Below, one piece after another: positions 9,367-17,769 of a stretch of DNA of 64,000 bases. Below the pieces are notes generated by a model, which saw nothing but the letters and a program-made list of their open reading frames with translations, had not been told where the DNA came from and ran no database searches. Positions within the stretch are counted from its first letter, which is position 1. Every line of letters starts with the position of its first letter. The position numbers were made by a program, and so were the translations under genes. This DNA comes from Actinomadura rudentiformis. Lineage in GTDB: Bacteria; Actinomycetota; Actinomycetes; Streptosporangiales; Streptosporangiaceae. The stretch covers positions 186,001 to 250,000 of the forward strand of contig NZ_WBMT01000010.1 in assembly GCF_008923185.1 (NCBI RefSeq), written 5' to 3'.

Positions 9367-10680
9367 ATGCCTGCAGAAATGATCTCTGAGGAAACCCCGT
9401 CCATCCAGGGGCAGCCGGCCGAGGGCCTGACAGCGGATGTGTCGGCGACCTTGCGGACCTCGACCGTGCGCGCCGACACGAGTCCTGCGCGGCGCATCCC
9501 GCTGGCGTTCGGCGACGCCAACATTCCCGCACCATCCGTTCTGGCCAAGGCTTTGGCAACCCATACGCATATGAACGCCTACGGCCCGGTCGAAGGAGCG
9601 AGCACGCTCCGCGACGCGGCCGCCGGCTACTGGACCCGCCGCGGCCTGGCCACTGATGCCGAGAGCGTGCTGGCCGGGCCGGGCAGCAAGGCGCTGCTGT
9701 ACGCCCTGGTGCTTTCCATCGGCGGGCCCATCGCCATCCCCCAGCCCAGTTGGATCAGCTACGCCGCCCAACTTCGCATGATCGGCACCAAGCCCGTCTC
9801 CATTCCCATCTCGGACCACGACGGCGGGATCCCGGATCCCGGCACGCTCGCCACCATTGCCACAGCGGCACGGCAGATGGGAACTCCCCTCAAAGCTGTC
9901 ATCGTGACTCTTCCAGATAACCCGACAGGCACCTTGGCGAGCCCGGAAACCGTGGAGGCGCTGTGCGCCGTCGCGCGTGAACACGAATTCACCATTGTTT
10001 CCGACGAGATCTACCGTGACCTCGTCCATGACCCGGCCCAGACATTTCTGTCCCCCAGCCAACTCGCTCCAGAACGAACGGTGGTCACCACCGGCCTCAG
10101 CAAGAACCTGGCGCTGGGAGGATGGCGTATCGGGATAGCCCGCTTCCCCAACAGCGAAGTCGGCGACGCACTGAAAGCCAATGTTCTGGGGATCGCCAGT
10201 GAAATCTGGTCATGCGCCAGCACACCGGTGCAAGAGGCAGCTGCATACGCCCTCAGCGAGCCTCCAGAGGTCACCGCATATCTGGATTCCGCGCGGGAGT
10301 TGCACGCAAGAGTGGCCCAAGCCGTCATGGCGGTGTTCCGGTCCGTGGGAGCACTGACCCCGCTGCCGGCCGGAGCCTTCTACCTCTACCCCGACTTCGA
10401 GCCGCTGCAGGCGGCACTGTGGTCGGCCCGGCAGATCGGAACCGGCTCGCAACTGGTCGACCACCTGCGCCAGGCTCACGGCATAGAAGTGCTGCCGGCA
10501 CGGGTCTTCGGAGAACACCATGACCCGCTCCGTCTGCGCGTGGCGACCAGCCAGCTCTACGGCACCACGTCCGAGCAAAGAGCCGAAGCACTGAACAGCA
10601 GCGACCCGGCGAATTTGCCGTGGATCTCCGACCAGCTGCATTGTCTCGAGCGAGCCCTCCGCGGCCTCTGCGAGTCATAG
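9367..10680 (+). CDS. PLP-dependent class I/II aminotransferase
   Basis: Fold-type I aminotransferase of 437 residues. PLP-site motifs are visible: LPDNPTGT (N185), VSDEIYRDLVH (D213, Y216) and TTGLSKNLALGGWRIG (Schiff-base K246). The C-terminal DPLRLRVATS supplies the carboxylate-binding Arg. It resembles aspartate/alanine-type transferases; the substrate is unknown. A poorly conserved tail of about 45 residues precedes the core. It sits 41 bases after HMG-CoA synthase and 53 bases before the prenyl synthase, so it is probably co-transcribed. No isoprenoid-precursor step needs an aminotransferase, so it may aminate the terpenoid product or supply an amino acid; this is inference from context. 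Confidence 0.9.
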   Translation: MPAEMISEETPSIQGQPAEGLTADVSATLRTSTVRADTSPARRIPLAFGDANIPAPSVLAKALATHTHMNAYGPVEGASTLRDAAAGYWTRRGLATDAESVLAGPGSKALLYALVLSIGGPIAIPQPSWISYAAQLRMIGTKPVSIPISDHDGGIPDPGTLATIATAARQMGTPLKAVIVTLPDNPTGTLASPETVEALCAVAREHEFTIVSDEIYRDLVHDPAQTFLSPSQLAPERTVVTTGLSKNLALGGWRIGIARFPNSEVGDALKANVLGIASEIWSCASTPVQEAAAYALSEPPEVTAYLDSARELHARVAQAVMAVFRSVGALTPLPAGAFYLYPDFEPLQAALWSARQIGTGSQLVDHLRQAHGIEVLPARVFGEHHDPLRLRVATSQLYGTTSEQRAEALNSSDPANLPWISDQLHCLERALRGLCES

Positions 10681-10733
10681 CCGACCCGGCGAAACAACCA
10701 ACGTATTCAGGCCGTACCGGCCATGGAGTGGTG

Positions 10734-11795
10734 ATGGAAACCAGAGCGGCAACCAATGTCCGGCTCAACTCCGCAGCGCAGACGCCACGCTCAGCCGAGG
10801 CGGTACTAGCCGAAGCTCATCGGATAGTCCAGCCCGCGCAGCGGGCGGCGTTCGAGAAGCTGACAGCGGAAATCAGGCATGTGGCGGGTTATCACGCGGG
10901 GTGGTGGGACGCCCAGGGCCGGCCTGCTGAGGAGAGCGGCAAAGCGGTACGTCCGGCGCTGGCAATGGCGTGTGCCCGGGCGGCGGGTGGTGACGCCGCG
11001 GTGGAGGCGGCGGTGCCGGCGGCGGTGGCCGTGGAGCTGGTGCATGACTTCTCGCTGCTGCACGACGACGTGATGGACGGCGATGAGCTGCGTCGGCACC
11101 GGCCCACGGTGTGGACGGTGTTCGGAGTCGGCCAGGCGATCCTGGTCGGGGATGTGCTGCTGACGGCGGCGGTGCAGCAGCTGAGTACCCAGCCCACCGC
11201 GGGGACGGCCGTGCGGACGCTGACCGCTGCCGTCCAGGATCTGTGCGCCGGTCAATGGGCCGATGTGGCCTTCGAGCAGCGAGACGACGTCGACCTCGCC
11301 GAGTGCTTGGCGATGGCCGAAGGCAAGACCGGTGCGCTTCTGGGTGCCGCCTGCGAGCTGGGAGCCATCTCCGCCGGTGCCGGCGAGCAGGCCGAAGACC
11401 GGTATCGGGAGTTCGGACGCCAGCTGGGAGTGGCGTTTCAGCTGGTCGATGACCTGCTGGGAATCTGGGGCGACCCGGCGGTCACCGGCAAGCCCGCCGG
11501 CTCGGACCTGGCCTCCCGCAAAAGATCGTTGCCGGTGGTGGCGGCCCTGCGTTCGGGCACCAAAGCGAGCCGTCGGCTGGGCAGGCTGTACCGCGGTTCC
11601 GACGAACTGGACGAGATGGACGTGGCGCAGGCCACCGAGCTGGTCGAGGCCGCGGGTGGACGCAACTGGGCCACCACCGAGGCCGAACGGCGGCTGGCCG
11701 CGGCGATGGACGCCCTGCATGCGGCCCGTCCCCACACGGACGGGGCCGCCGACCTGGCTGTCTTGGCCGACCTGATCCTGCAACGAGAGCACTGA
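10734..11795 (+). CDS. Polyprenyl (farnesyl/geranylgeranyl-type) diphosphate synthase
   Basis: Trans-isoprenyl diphosphate synthase of 353 residues that elongates DMAPP with IPP. The first aspartate-rich motif is LLHDDVMDGDELRRHRPTVW, the second is QLVDDLLGIWGD (DDxxG type), and the GKT/Q-helix region is MAEGKTGALLGAACELG. The residues before the first motif (HDFSL) do not allow a firm chain-length call. The ATG at 10734 has GGAG five bases upstream and sets the start. The gene completes the supply line from acetyl-CoA to the cyclase encoded at the left end of the window. Confidence 0.93.
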   Translation: METRAATNVRLNSAAQTPRSAEAVLAEAHRIVQPAQRAAFEKLTAEIRHVAGYHAGWWDAQGRPAEESGKAVRPALAMACARAAGGDAAVEAAVPAAVAVELVHDFSLLHDDVMDGDELRRHRPTVWTVFGVGQAILVGDVLLTAAVQQLSTQPTAGTAVRTLTAAVQDLCAGQWADVAFEQRDDVDLAECLAMAEGKTGALLGAACELGAISAGAGEQAEDRYREFGRQLGVAFQLVDDLLGIWGDPAVTGKPAGSDLASRKRSLPVVAALRSGTKASRRLGRLYRGSDELDEMDVAQATELVEAAGGRNWATTEAERRLAAAMDALHAARPHTDGAADLAVLADLILQREH

Positions 11796-11935
11796 CCATA
11801 GTCACCGGTGCTGCCCCCTCCGGCTCTCGGGTAGGCGTCCGCGTGGCTGGGCGATTTGGCGATTCCTGACTTTTCACTGGCGACCGGGTGACGCAATGGC
11901 GGGGATCGTCGTGGTGAGGTCTCTCGGGGGGATTC

Positions 11936-13297
11936 ATGAAGCGGACACTGCGGTTTCAGCGGTTCTCGATGAAGGGTGATGTGCTGCCAGGAAAGGTCCT
12001 GGTCGCCAGTTCCTTCGTCGATGCCGAGCGAGGGAATGTACGGTGCCCGGCGGCTGCCTTGCTTGCTGCCGTCCTGCGGCAGCAGGGCTGTGACGCGGAC
12101 GTTTCGGTCTGCGTAGGGACAGTGCCTCCCGGTGGGGATGGTGTGCCAGGTGACGCGGTGATGTTCACGGTGTCTTATGTCAATCGTGATGGGACGCCGT
12201 CGGGCGTCGCGGTCCAGGCTCATCGCGACGATGCCGCAGGGCTGACGGTGGCCGAACGGACGGTGCGGGAGTGGAGCGAGGCGTTGCGCAGCCGCCGGCT
12301 CCTGGTAGCGGATACGGCGCCGTTGTGCTGGGGAGGCGCCCGAGCCCTCGACGTGATCAGCAAGGCGGTGCGGCGGGGCTCCGCACCGGTGTACGTCCTC
12401 GGCCGTCCGGCCTCCTCTCCATCCGTGGCCGGCGGGCTGAGACGAGCAGGCGCGGTGTTCACCGATGATCTGGACACGATCCCCGACGGCGCCCAGGTGG
12501 TGATCCCGGCGCACGGAGCGGGAACGCAGGCGCGCGCCCATGCCGCCGCCCGGGGATGGAACGTGGTGGACGCGACGTGCCCGCTGGTGTCCGCGGCGCA
12601 CAACGACGCGTCCGTCTACGCGGATCGCGGCGACACTGTGGCGGTGATCGGACGGCAGGAGCATGCGGCATTGCCGCCGCTGGCCGAGCAGGCAGGTGAC
12701 GCCGGACGAGTCGTCCACACGGTGGCCGATGCCCAGGCACTGCCGGTACCCGACGCCGAGCGGCTGTCCTTCGTGATCGAGCCGGGCCTGCCGGTCGAGG
12801 AGGCCATGCCGATCGTGACGGCCCTGCGAGACCGTCATCCGCGCCTGGCCGGACACCATCTCGACACTTTGTGCGAAGCCGTCTCCGACCGATCGGAGAC
12901 CGTCGCCGCCATCGCGTCCGCCAGCGACCTGACCCTGATCGTCTGCGCCGACACCGGCGACGCCGACGCCCGGGCCGTCCATGCCCAGGCGAGCCGCGCC
13001 GCCCAGGCCACCGGCGCGCAGGTGCGGATGGTGACAGGCCTGTCCGGCCTGTGCCTGGAGGACCTGGCGACCGCCACGACGATCGGACTGATCACCACCC
13101 TGACCGCGCCCGAGTGCCTGGACCGGCAGGTGATCGACGTCTTGTCCGGGTTGGGCCCGCTGTCATCGCGGCGGCGCGGGGTACGCACCCGCCCGGACGA
13201 CACCGGCACGGTGACCATCGACCGGCATCACAGCGCAAGTCATCACGACGTCCGTTCTCCTTTGCCGACGCTGGGCGAGGCTCCTGCTCAGGTCTGA
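11936..13297 (+). CDS. IspH/LytB-like Fe-S protein, degenerate active site, N-terminal extension
   Basis: 453 residues; roughly residues 120-400 match the HMBPP reductase (IspH) family of the MEP pathway. All three [4Fe-4S] ligands are kept: TAPLCWGG (C131), DATCPLVSAAH (C215) and LDTLCEAVSDRSETV (C313). His residues equivalent to E. coli H74 (PAHG, H193) and H124 (IGRQEH, H243) also remain. The catalytic Glu equivalent to E126 is Ala, the T167 segment reads EPGLP, and the Ser-Ser-Asn substrate motif reads ADTGDADA. The first 110 residues are an extra domain I do not recognise. GGGGG precedes the ATG. A mevalonate locus does not need HMBPP reductase, so a changed role is likely. Confidence 0.82.
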   Translation: MKRTLRFQRFSMKGDVLPGKVLVASSFVDAERGNVRCPAAALLAAVLRQQGCDADVSVCVGTVPPGGDGVPGDAVMFTVSYVNRDGTPSGVAVQAHRDDAAGLTVAERTVREWSEALRSRRLLVADTAPLCWGGARALDVISKAVRRGSAPVYVLGRPASSPSVAGGLRRAGAVFTDDLDTIPDGAQVVIPAHGAGTQARAHAAARGWNVVDATCPLVSAAHNDASVYADRGDTVAVIGRQEHAALPPLAEQAGDAGRVVHTVADAQALPVPDAERLSFVIEPGLPVEEAMPIVTALRDRHPRLAGHHLDTLCEAVSDRSETVAAIASASDLTLIVCADTGDADARAVHAQASRAAQATGAQVRMVTGLSGLCLEDLATATTIGLITTLTAPECLDRQVIDVLSGLGPLSSRRRGVRTRPDDTGTVTIDRHHSASHHDVRSPLPTLGEAPAQV

Positions 13298-13356
13298 GCG
13301 TCCGCCGAGTGTGCGGGAGTCGCGACGTGGCGGCAGGTCACGCCGGGTGGTGCTGG

Positions 13357-14745
13357 TCACGCGGCCGCGGCGCGGGCCAGCAGTTGCCGGATGGCCGGGT
13401 GGGTGCCGTGGGGCCGTAGCCGTGATCGCATGATGTCCAGCGCGGTGCAGGCGCGGCCGCTGGTCAGCTGGGGGTAGTCCTCAACGAAGGCCTGCCAGGC
13501 GGCGATGGCCGACTCCAGGTGACCTTGGTCCAGGTGCAGTTCGGCCAGCCGCGCGTGCAGAATCGCGCGTGAGCGCCGTTCACACAGCGGACGGTGCCGG
13601 ATGGATGCGCTCAGTGCGGTGATCGCGCCTTTGCCGTCGCCCAGAAGCGCGCGTACCGCCGCCTCCTGGTGGAACAATGCCGCCGGGTGGTAGCCGCCCA
13701 TCGGGGCCCCATCATCCGGAACGGTGACCGAGGTCGCCTGGTCCAGGTGACGTTCGGCGGCCGACAGCGCCGACACCGCGCCGCGCCGGTTGTCGGCGGC
13801 CGCGGTGGCGACCGCGAGCTGCCCCCAGAAGAAGGCCTTGTGCACCGGACGGGCCGCGCCGCGGCTGGTGATCACGGCGACCTCGGCCAGGTGCTCGGCA
13901 TGCCGGCGATGCCCCAGCACACGGGCCTGAACCGACATCGCCCGCAACGTCACCGCGTAAGCAGCCGGGTCACGGTTGCGGGTAGCCAACTCCAGTGCCG
14001 TCCGGTAATACCGCTGCGCCAGCCCATGGCACTCATCGTCAAAACACATGAACCCGACCAGATAAGTCAGCTCAGTAGCGGCCGACAACAGCCGCCGACG
14101 CAACCGCCGGTCCATCGACTCCCGCAACCAGGGTGCGACATCGCTGGTCAGGTAGGCCATCAACGCCGCACGGGCACGACCGCCACCGAAGGTGGTGTCG
14201 CTGTCGGAGAACACCTGGACCATCGACTCGATGGTGGCGACCTGCCCCGGCCCCAGCCGCGAGACCTCCGGCACGCTCACCTTCACCGGACGCGACTCAA
14301 CTGCCTCGGCCCATCCCGGAACGGTCAGCAAAGCCAGCCGGTAAGCGCCGCCCGCCACCGCCTGGGGATGAGCTCCGGTGAACCGGGCCAACTGCGTCAA
14401 CTCAGCCCCCGCATCCGGCCGGGACGCGCAGCCAAGCGCGGTGGCCCCGTCCCGCTGTGGTCGGCGCCCCTCCGGGCCGAGCCCGATATCCACGAGGGTG
14501 AGCGTCCGGCGCAGGCCACGAGAGAACGCCTCAGCGATCAGAGCGGGCATCGGCGGGCGAGGCCGACGCCCCGCCAACCAGTGCGTCACCGACCGGCGGT
14601 CCAACCGCAACATCAGCCCCGACTCGGCTGCCACCCCGTTCACCCGGCGGGCCAGCTCGTCCTCTGTCCAGCCGACCTCCTCCAGCAGCGCCCGCAACTG
14701 CCGATTCGGCACTCGACCGGTTGCCACAGACCGTCGCACAGGCAT
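13357..14745 (-). CDS. Helix-turn-helix/TPR-type transcriptional regulator
   Basis: Probable DNA-binding regulator of 462 residues of the XRE-plus-repeat type common in actinomycetes. An N-terminal HTH covers about residues 12-55 (LRALLEEVGWTEDELARRVN, then RRSVTHWLAGRRPRP). A long alpha-helical, Ala/Leu/Arg-rich repeat region like tetratricopeptide units fills the rest (AERHLDQA, LAELHLDQGHLESAIAAW). The frame stays open to 14856, but those 37 codons have poor third-position GC (about two thirds) and are Lys/Ser-rich, so I start at the ATG at 14745; no strong SD is seen. It is convergent with the IspH-like gene (60-base gap) and may control the terpenoid locus. Confidence 0.8.
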   Translation of the reverse strand: MPVRRSVATGRVPNRQLRALLEEVGWTEDELARRVNGVAAESGLMLRLDRRSVTHWLAGRRPRPPMPALIAEAFSRGLRRTLTLVDIGLGPEGRRPQRDGATALGCASRPDAGAELTQLARFTGAHPQAVAGGAYRLALLTVPGWAEAVESRPVKVSVPEVSRLGPGQVATIESMVQVFSDSDTTFGGGRARAALMAYLTSDVAPWLRESMDRRLRRRLLSAATELTYLVGFMCFDDECHGLAQRYYRTALELATRNRDPAAYAVTLRAMSVQARVLGHRRHAEHLAEVAVITSRGAARPVHKAFFWGQLAVATAAADNRRGAVSALSAAERHLDQATSVTVPDDGAPMGGYHPAALFHQEAAVRALLGDGKGAITALSASIRHRPLCERRSRAILHARLAELHLDQGHLESAIAAWQAFVEDYPQLTSGRACTALDIMRSRLRPHGTHPAIRQLLARAAAA

Positions 14746-15233
14746 GTTAGAAAACCCAAGGACTATGCGCCTCTCGGCGCGAGCCTTCCGTTGACTGGAA
14801 ATCTTGCTTTCGAGCTCCTTGCGCTTCTTTCCCAAATTCCTCGAGTTAAAAGCCATCGTTAAGCATCTACGTCAAGTGCATACCCCCATCTTTTCGGCTG
14901 CCTGAAAGGGCCGGTTGAGGGCTCTTGATAAGCACCTCACCAGGCGCGTCGGTCATTCCCGTCGACATCGCATCACGGCCGCTCCAAAACCACAGCAACC
15001 AAAAGAGCAACCATGATCTCGCCAACTCCACCCCGTGCATTCGTCATGGTCTGGCTGGCGCCGTCCTGAAGCGCGCGACAACAGGCTGATGTGCGACAAC
15101 GTCGCGTCCCTGGCTCGGGGTCTGACCGTGCTGCCCTCGGCCATGGCCCCAGAGACCACCGCCCAGAGGCTCGGGGATAGTCGACCGCCCCGAAGGGACA
15201 CGCAATGGAACCCATCAGTCGAAGGAGGACGTG
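14746..15233. other. Intergenic region, no gene recognised
   Basis: Divergent gap between the regulator and the P450 pseudogene. The first 130 bases are relatively AT-rich and probably hold the regulator's promoter; a small GCGCC/GGCGC hairpin is visible just upstream of its start. Open frames here lack plausible codon use. An intact GAAGGAGG Shine-Dalgarno at 15221-15228 still precedes the pseudogene start. Confidence 0.5.
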
Positions 15234-15985
15234 ATGGATAAACAGATCAGGAGGGCCATTCCCACAGCCCCGAAGACGCTGCCCCTGCTCGGCCACACTC
15301 CTGCTCGACGACCGCACCTTCGACAAGGACGGTCCGATTTTCGACCGGGCTCGGGAAGTGGTGGGCGACGGCCTGAGCACCTGTCCGCGCCGTGCGCACC
15401 GCCGCCTGCGGCGGCTGGTCCAGCCGACCTTCCACCCCACCCGCTTCCCCGGCTACGCGTGGGCCATGACCGCCCGAATCACCGAGGTGACCGGCTCCTG
15501 GCGCGACGGCCAGATCCTGGACGTGTGTACGGAGATGATGACGATCACTTCCAGCGTCACCGTCGCCACGATGTTCTCCGACACACTGCCCGACCCGGTG
15601 GCCGACCAGCTGCTCGACGACGTCACCATCATTTTCGACGGCTGGTACCAGCCATGCTCATGGTGCCGCCGCTGGACCGACTGCCCATCCCAGGCAACCG
15701 CGCCTACCAGCTCGTCGCGTTCTTCCTTGGAGGCACCGAGACCACCGCCACCATCTGCTCGCCCGGCACCCCCACATCGAGCAGCGGCTGCACACCGAGG
15801 TCGACACCGTCCTCGGCGCCTGGCCGGCCACCCAGGACGACCTTCCCAAACTGGGAGGAGACCGGCCGCATCATCACCGAGACCTCCGCCTGTACCCACC
15901 TGCCTGGTTGCTGACCCGTGCGATCACCAGCACCCGCCTGGGCCGCCACCACCTCCCCAACGGCGTGGGGCTCATCCAGAGCGGC
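15234..15985 (+). pseudogene. Decayed cytochrome P450
   Basis: Remnant of a P450 related to the intact one at 926-2257. Recognisable pieces in order, in shifting frames: IPTAPKTLPLLGHT from the ATG at 15234; LLDDRTFDKDGPIFDRA through RLVQPTFHPTRFPGYAWA and FDGWYQ in the +1 frame; LPIPGNRAYQ joined directly to the I-helix FFLGGTETTA; ARHPHIEQRLHTEVDTVLGA; ITET; LRLYPPAWLLTRAITSTRLG. Two internal deletions (before LLDDRTF and between GNRAY and the I-helix) and at least four frame changes are needed, and the haem-binding region is absent. Its I-helix keeps the canonical GGTETT that the intact P450 has lost. The ribosome-binding site is intact. Confidence 0.85.
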
Positions 15986-16443
15986 GCTGCCGGACTCGGT
16001 GTTTGGTACAGCGCCGTGTCGGACCTGGCGCATCAACAGCTCATATGAGCCGATCAACGCGGCCGAGGGCCACGCGGCAATCAGCCGCCCCACCAGCGAG
16101 GGTTCGGCCACCGCGACATTGGCCGCCAGGCTCGCGGCGCTTCCGGTCACCAGCAGTGCCCACGGCAAGAAACCGCTGCGCCGTCCCTGCCGGGAGTCGG
16201 GCCAACAAAGTCATCGAAGACACCGCGATCATCCCGTCCACCGACAACGGGATGAGCGCAGCTGTCCGCGGAGCCTCACCATGGGCCAGAGTCGGCTCAT
16301 ACATATGCCGGTACGACACCACCGCCGCAATCAAAGCAAGCAGCACGACCGAGGCGATCGTCGCCGCCCGCACCACAGAACCCCCACCGCGTGATCATCT
16401 CTCCGTCGGAGCCACCCTCCTCCGCGATCACAAGGCTCGTCAT
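15974..16443 (-). pseudogene. DUF2637-type membrane protein remnant (conjugative-element family)
   Basis: On the minus strand, MTSLVIAEEGG starts at 16443. After a frame change it continues as ATIASVVLLALIAAVVSYRHMYE and ALIPLSVDGMIAVSSMTLLA, and after a second frame change as PWALLVTGSAASLAANVAVAEP and PSAALIGSYELLMRQVR. The four hydrophobic helices and the SYRH, PLSVDG and GSYELL motifs are those of DUF2637 proteins, which are common on actinomycete integrative conjugative elements and plasmids. Two frameshifts make it a pseudogene. It fits the att site and integrase pieces just downstream. Confidence 0.75.
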
Positions 16444-16488
16444 GGCTCCGTGTGCGGACATTTCAGTCAAGGCATTCCCCACCAGCCG

Positions 16489-16518
16489 GGGAGCCAGCGG
16501 GAGCCAATTCGGGAGCCA
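16489..16518 (+). repeat. Three direct repeats of GGGAGCCA near the att core
   Basis: GGGAGCCA occurs at 16489-16496, 16499-16506 and 16511-16518, spaced 10 and 12 bases apart, about one helical turn. Phased repeats about 110 bases from an att core look like arm-type integrase or excisionase sites; that role is inferred. Confidence 0.6.
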
Positions 16519-16625
16519 ACGCCTTTCGACTCCTTCAGACTCACCCCGGCTCCCCCGGACGTTTGTGCTGGTGAGGGGCCTACTTTCTCGACTCGGACCG
16601 ACGTAGATCGACTGGCTTTTGTTGC

Positions 16626-16669
16626 CTGGGGGTCAAGGGGTCGTGGGTTCAAATCCCGCCGTCCCGACA
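16626..16669 (+). mobile_element. Attachment-site core: 3' half of a tRNA-Pro(GGG) gene
   Basis: The segment starts in the anticodon loop (CTGGGGG, anticodon GGG), then the 3' anticodon stem TCAAG, the T-arm GTGGG-TTCAAAT-CCCGC, and the acceptor 3' strand CGTCCCG plus discriminator A. The 5' half of a tRNA is missing, so this is not a functional gene. It is what remains when an element recombines into the 3' end of tRNA-Pro. Integrase fragments follow within 80 bases. Assignment to tRNA-Pro(GGG) rests on the anticodon loop and my recall of actinomycete tRNA-Pro sequence. Confidence 0.75.
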
Positions 16670-16676
16670 GAACGCC

Positions 16677-16720
16677 AAGGCCTGATGATCACGGACTTTT
16701 CCGAGGTCACCAGGCCTTTT
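16677..16720 (+). terminator. Hairpin after the att core, T-tract on the plus strand
   Basis: AAGGCCTG (16677-16684) pairs with CAGGCCTT (16711-16718) and ends in TTTT; an inner imperfect stem TGATCACGG/CCGAGGTCA extends it. It may be the old tRNA terminator, or it may end the integrase fragment reading from the right. Confidence 0.65.
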
Positions 16721-16746
16721 GCGTATCCGACCACAGCGGCTGACCG

Positions 16747-16925
16747 TCACTCGACGAGCCGCAGCCGGGGACCATCCGGGGACCGCCGCACACTGAGGTG
16801 AAGGCTCAGCGCCTCCCCCGCCGCCCTGATCGACTTGGCATCCGGATGCAGATACCGCTGCGTCGTGGACAGTGACCCATGTCCAGCGATCTTCCGCAGC
16901 ACATGAACCGGAACCCCGGCATCAG
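16747..16925 (-). pseudogene. Tyrosine integrase C-terminal fragment
   Basis: The minus-strand frame ending at 16747 reads VPVHVLRKIAGHGSLSTTQRYLHPDAKSI, with the conserved His-Gly-x-Ser and the catalytic Tyr in TTQRYLHPD of tyrosine recombinases. Only about 55 residues of homology remain; upstream it runs into an opposing integrase fragment. Its stop lies about 80 bases from the att core, with the gene reading towards it, as in pSAM2-like elements that use tRNA-Pro. Confidence 0.8.
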
Positions 16926-17433
16926 CCGGCTCTTCGCTACGGAGGCCGTCTCTGGCGGACTGCCCGTGCACATTGCCGCCAAGCACCGCGGCCTCGCTAC
17001 GACGCAGCGCTACACCGCGATCTATCAAGACGATGTGCTGCGACACTATGGCGCCTTCATCGCCCGCCGCCGGGCAGAGCGGTCAAGCGAGGAATACCGT
17101 CAGCCGCCCGACGCCGAATGGGCCGAGTTCGAGCAGCACTTCACCCGAAGGCGTGTCGAGCTCGGCACCTGCGCGTGCCCTTACGGCACCCCGTGCCGCC
17201 ATGAACACGCCTGGCTGCGCTGCCCGATGCTCAGACCGGGCCCTGACCAGAGAGTTCGCCTTGCCGAGATCATCACCAACTTGCATGAGCGAACCAAGGA
17301 AGCCACCGACCGTGGCTGGCTCGGCGAGATCGAAGGGCTGGAGGTCAGCTTGACCGGAGCCCTCCAGAAGATGGAACACCGCAGAACCCGAACGCTGGTG
17401 CCCCTCAATCTCGGAGCCACCAGAACGACGTGA
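16915..17433 (+). pseudogene. Second site-specific recombinase, C-terminal fragment
   Basis: The plus-strand frame to 17433 reads ISRLFATEAVSGGLPVHIAAKHRGLATTQRYTAIYQ, holding the catalytic Tyr segment. A Cys-rich tail follows (TCACPYGTPCRHEHAW, then RCPMLRPGPDQ) and a helical end with NLHERTKEA. This is the C-terminal third of a larger actinomycete integrase. The catalytic N-terminal part is missing; an ATG at 16879 opens the frame but precedes the homology. It abuts the opposing fragment head to head, so a recombination event probably joined two elements here. Confidence 0.75.
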
Positions 17434-17769
17434 AACGGCTGTGATCTGTCACCGACCGAGATATCGCCGGACGGGGGTGTTCACGAGTGCGTCCGACTGC
17501 AGCAACCGAGAGGTTTGTTGATCGCCTTCCCGGACGAGCACTGATCGTTTCCCAGATTGGCCGCGTTGCAGGGTCCTGGCGTCATGTGAGAGGACCCGAG
17601 TCCTGGCCCGGCAGCTACAAGACCAGCCGAAGGCCTGAACAGCGGAACAGACCCCGCCGCACGGCCTAGGCGCCGGTAGCCCCACCCATGCAGTCACGTT
17701 TGTCACAGACCGCAAGATGAGTATCTGTACTCATGCGTCGCTGAGGGGCATACCTCCAAGCTCGCCTGC
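17434..17769. other. Intergenic region, no gene recognised
   Basis: No open frame with actinomycete codon use or recognisable domain. It probably contains the promoter of the membrane protein at 17770; I see no clear consensus elements or strong inverted repeat. Confidence 0.5.

Noticed and set aside
13594..14862. Plus-strand frame of 422 codons opposite the regulator
   Set aside because: Gln/Arg/His-rich composition typical of an antisense shadow; the minus-strand product has an HTH and repeat structure.
16600..16680. Complete tRNA gene
   Set aside because: Only the anticodon-loop to acceptor 3' half is present; no D-arm or 5' acceptor strand precedes it.
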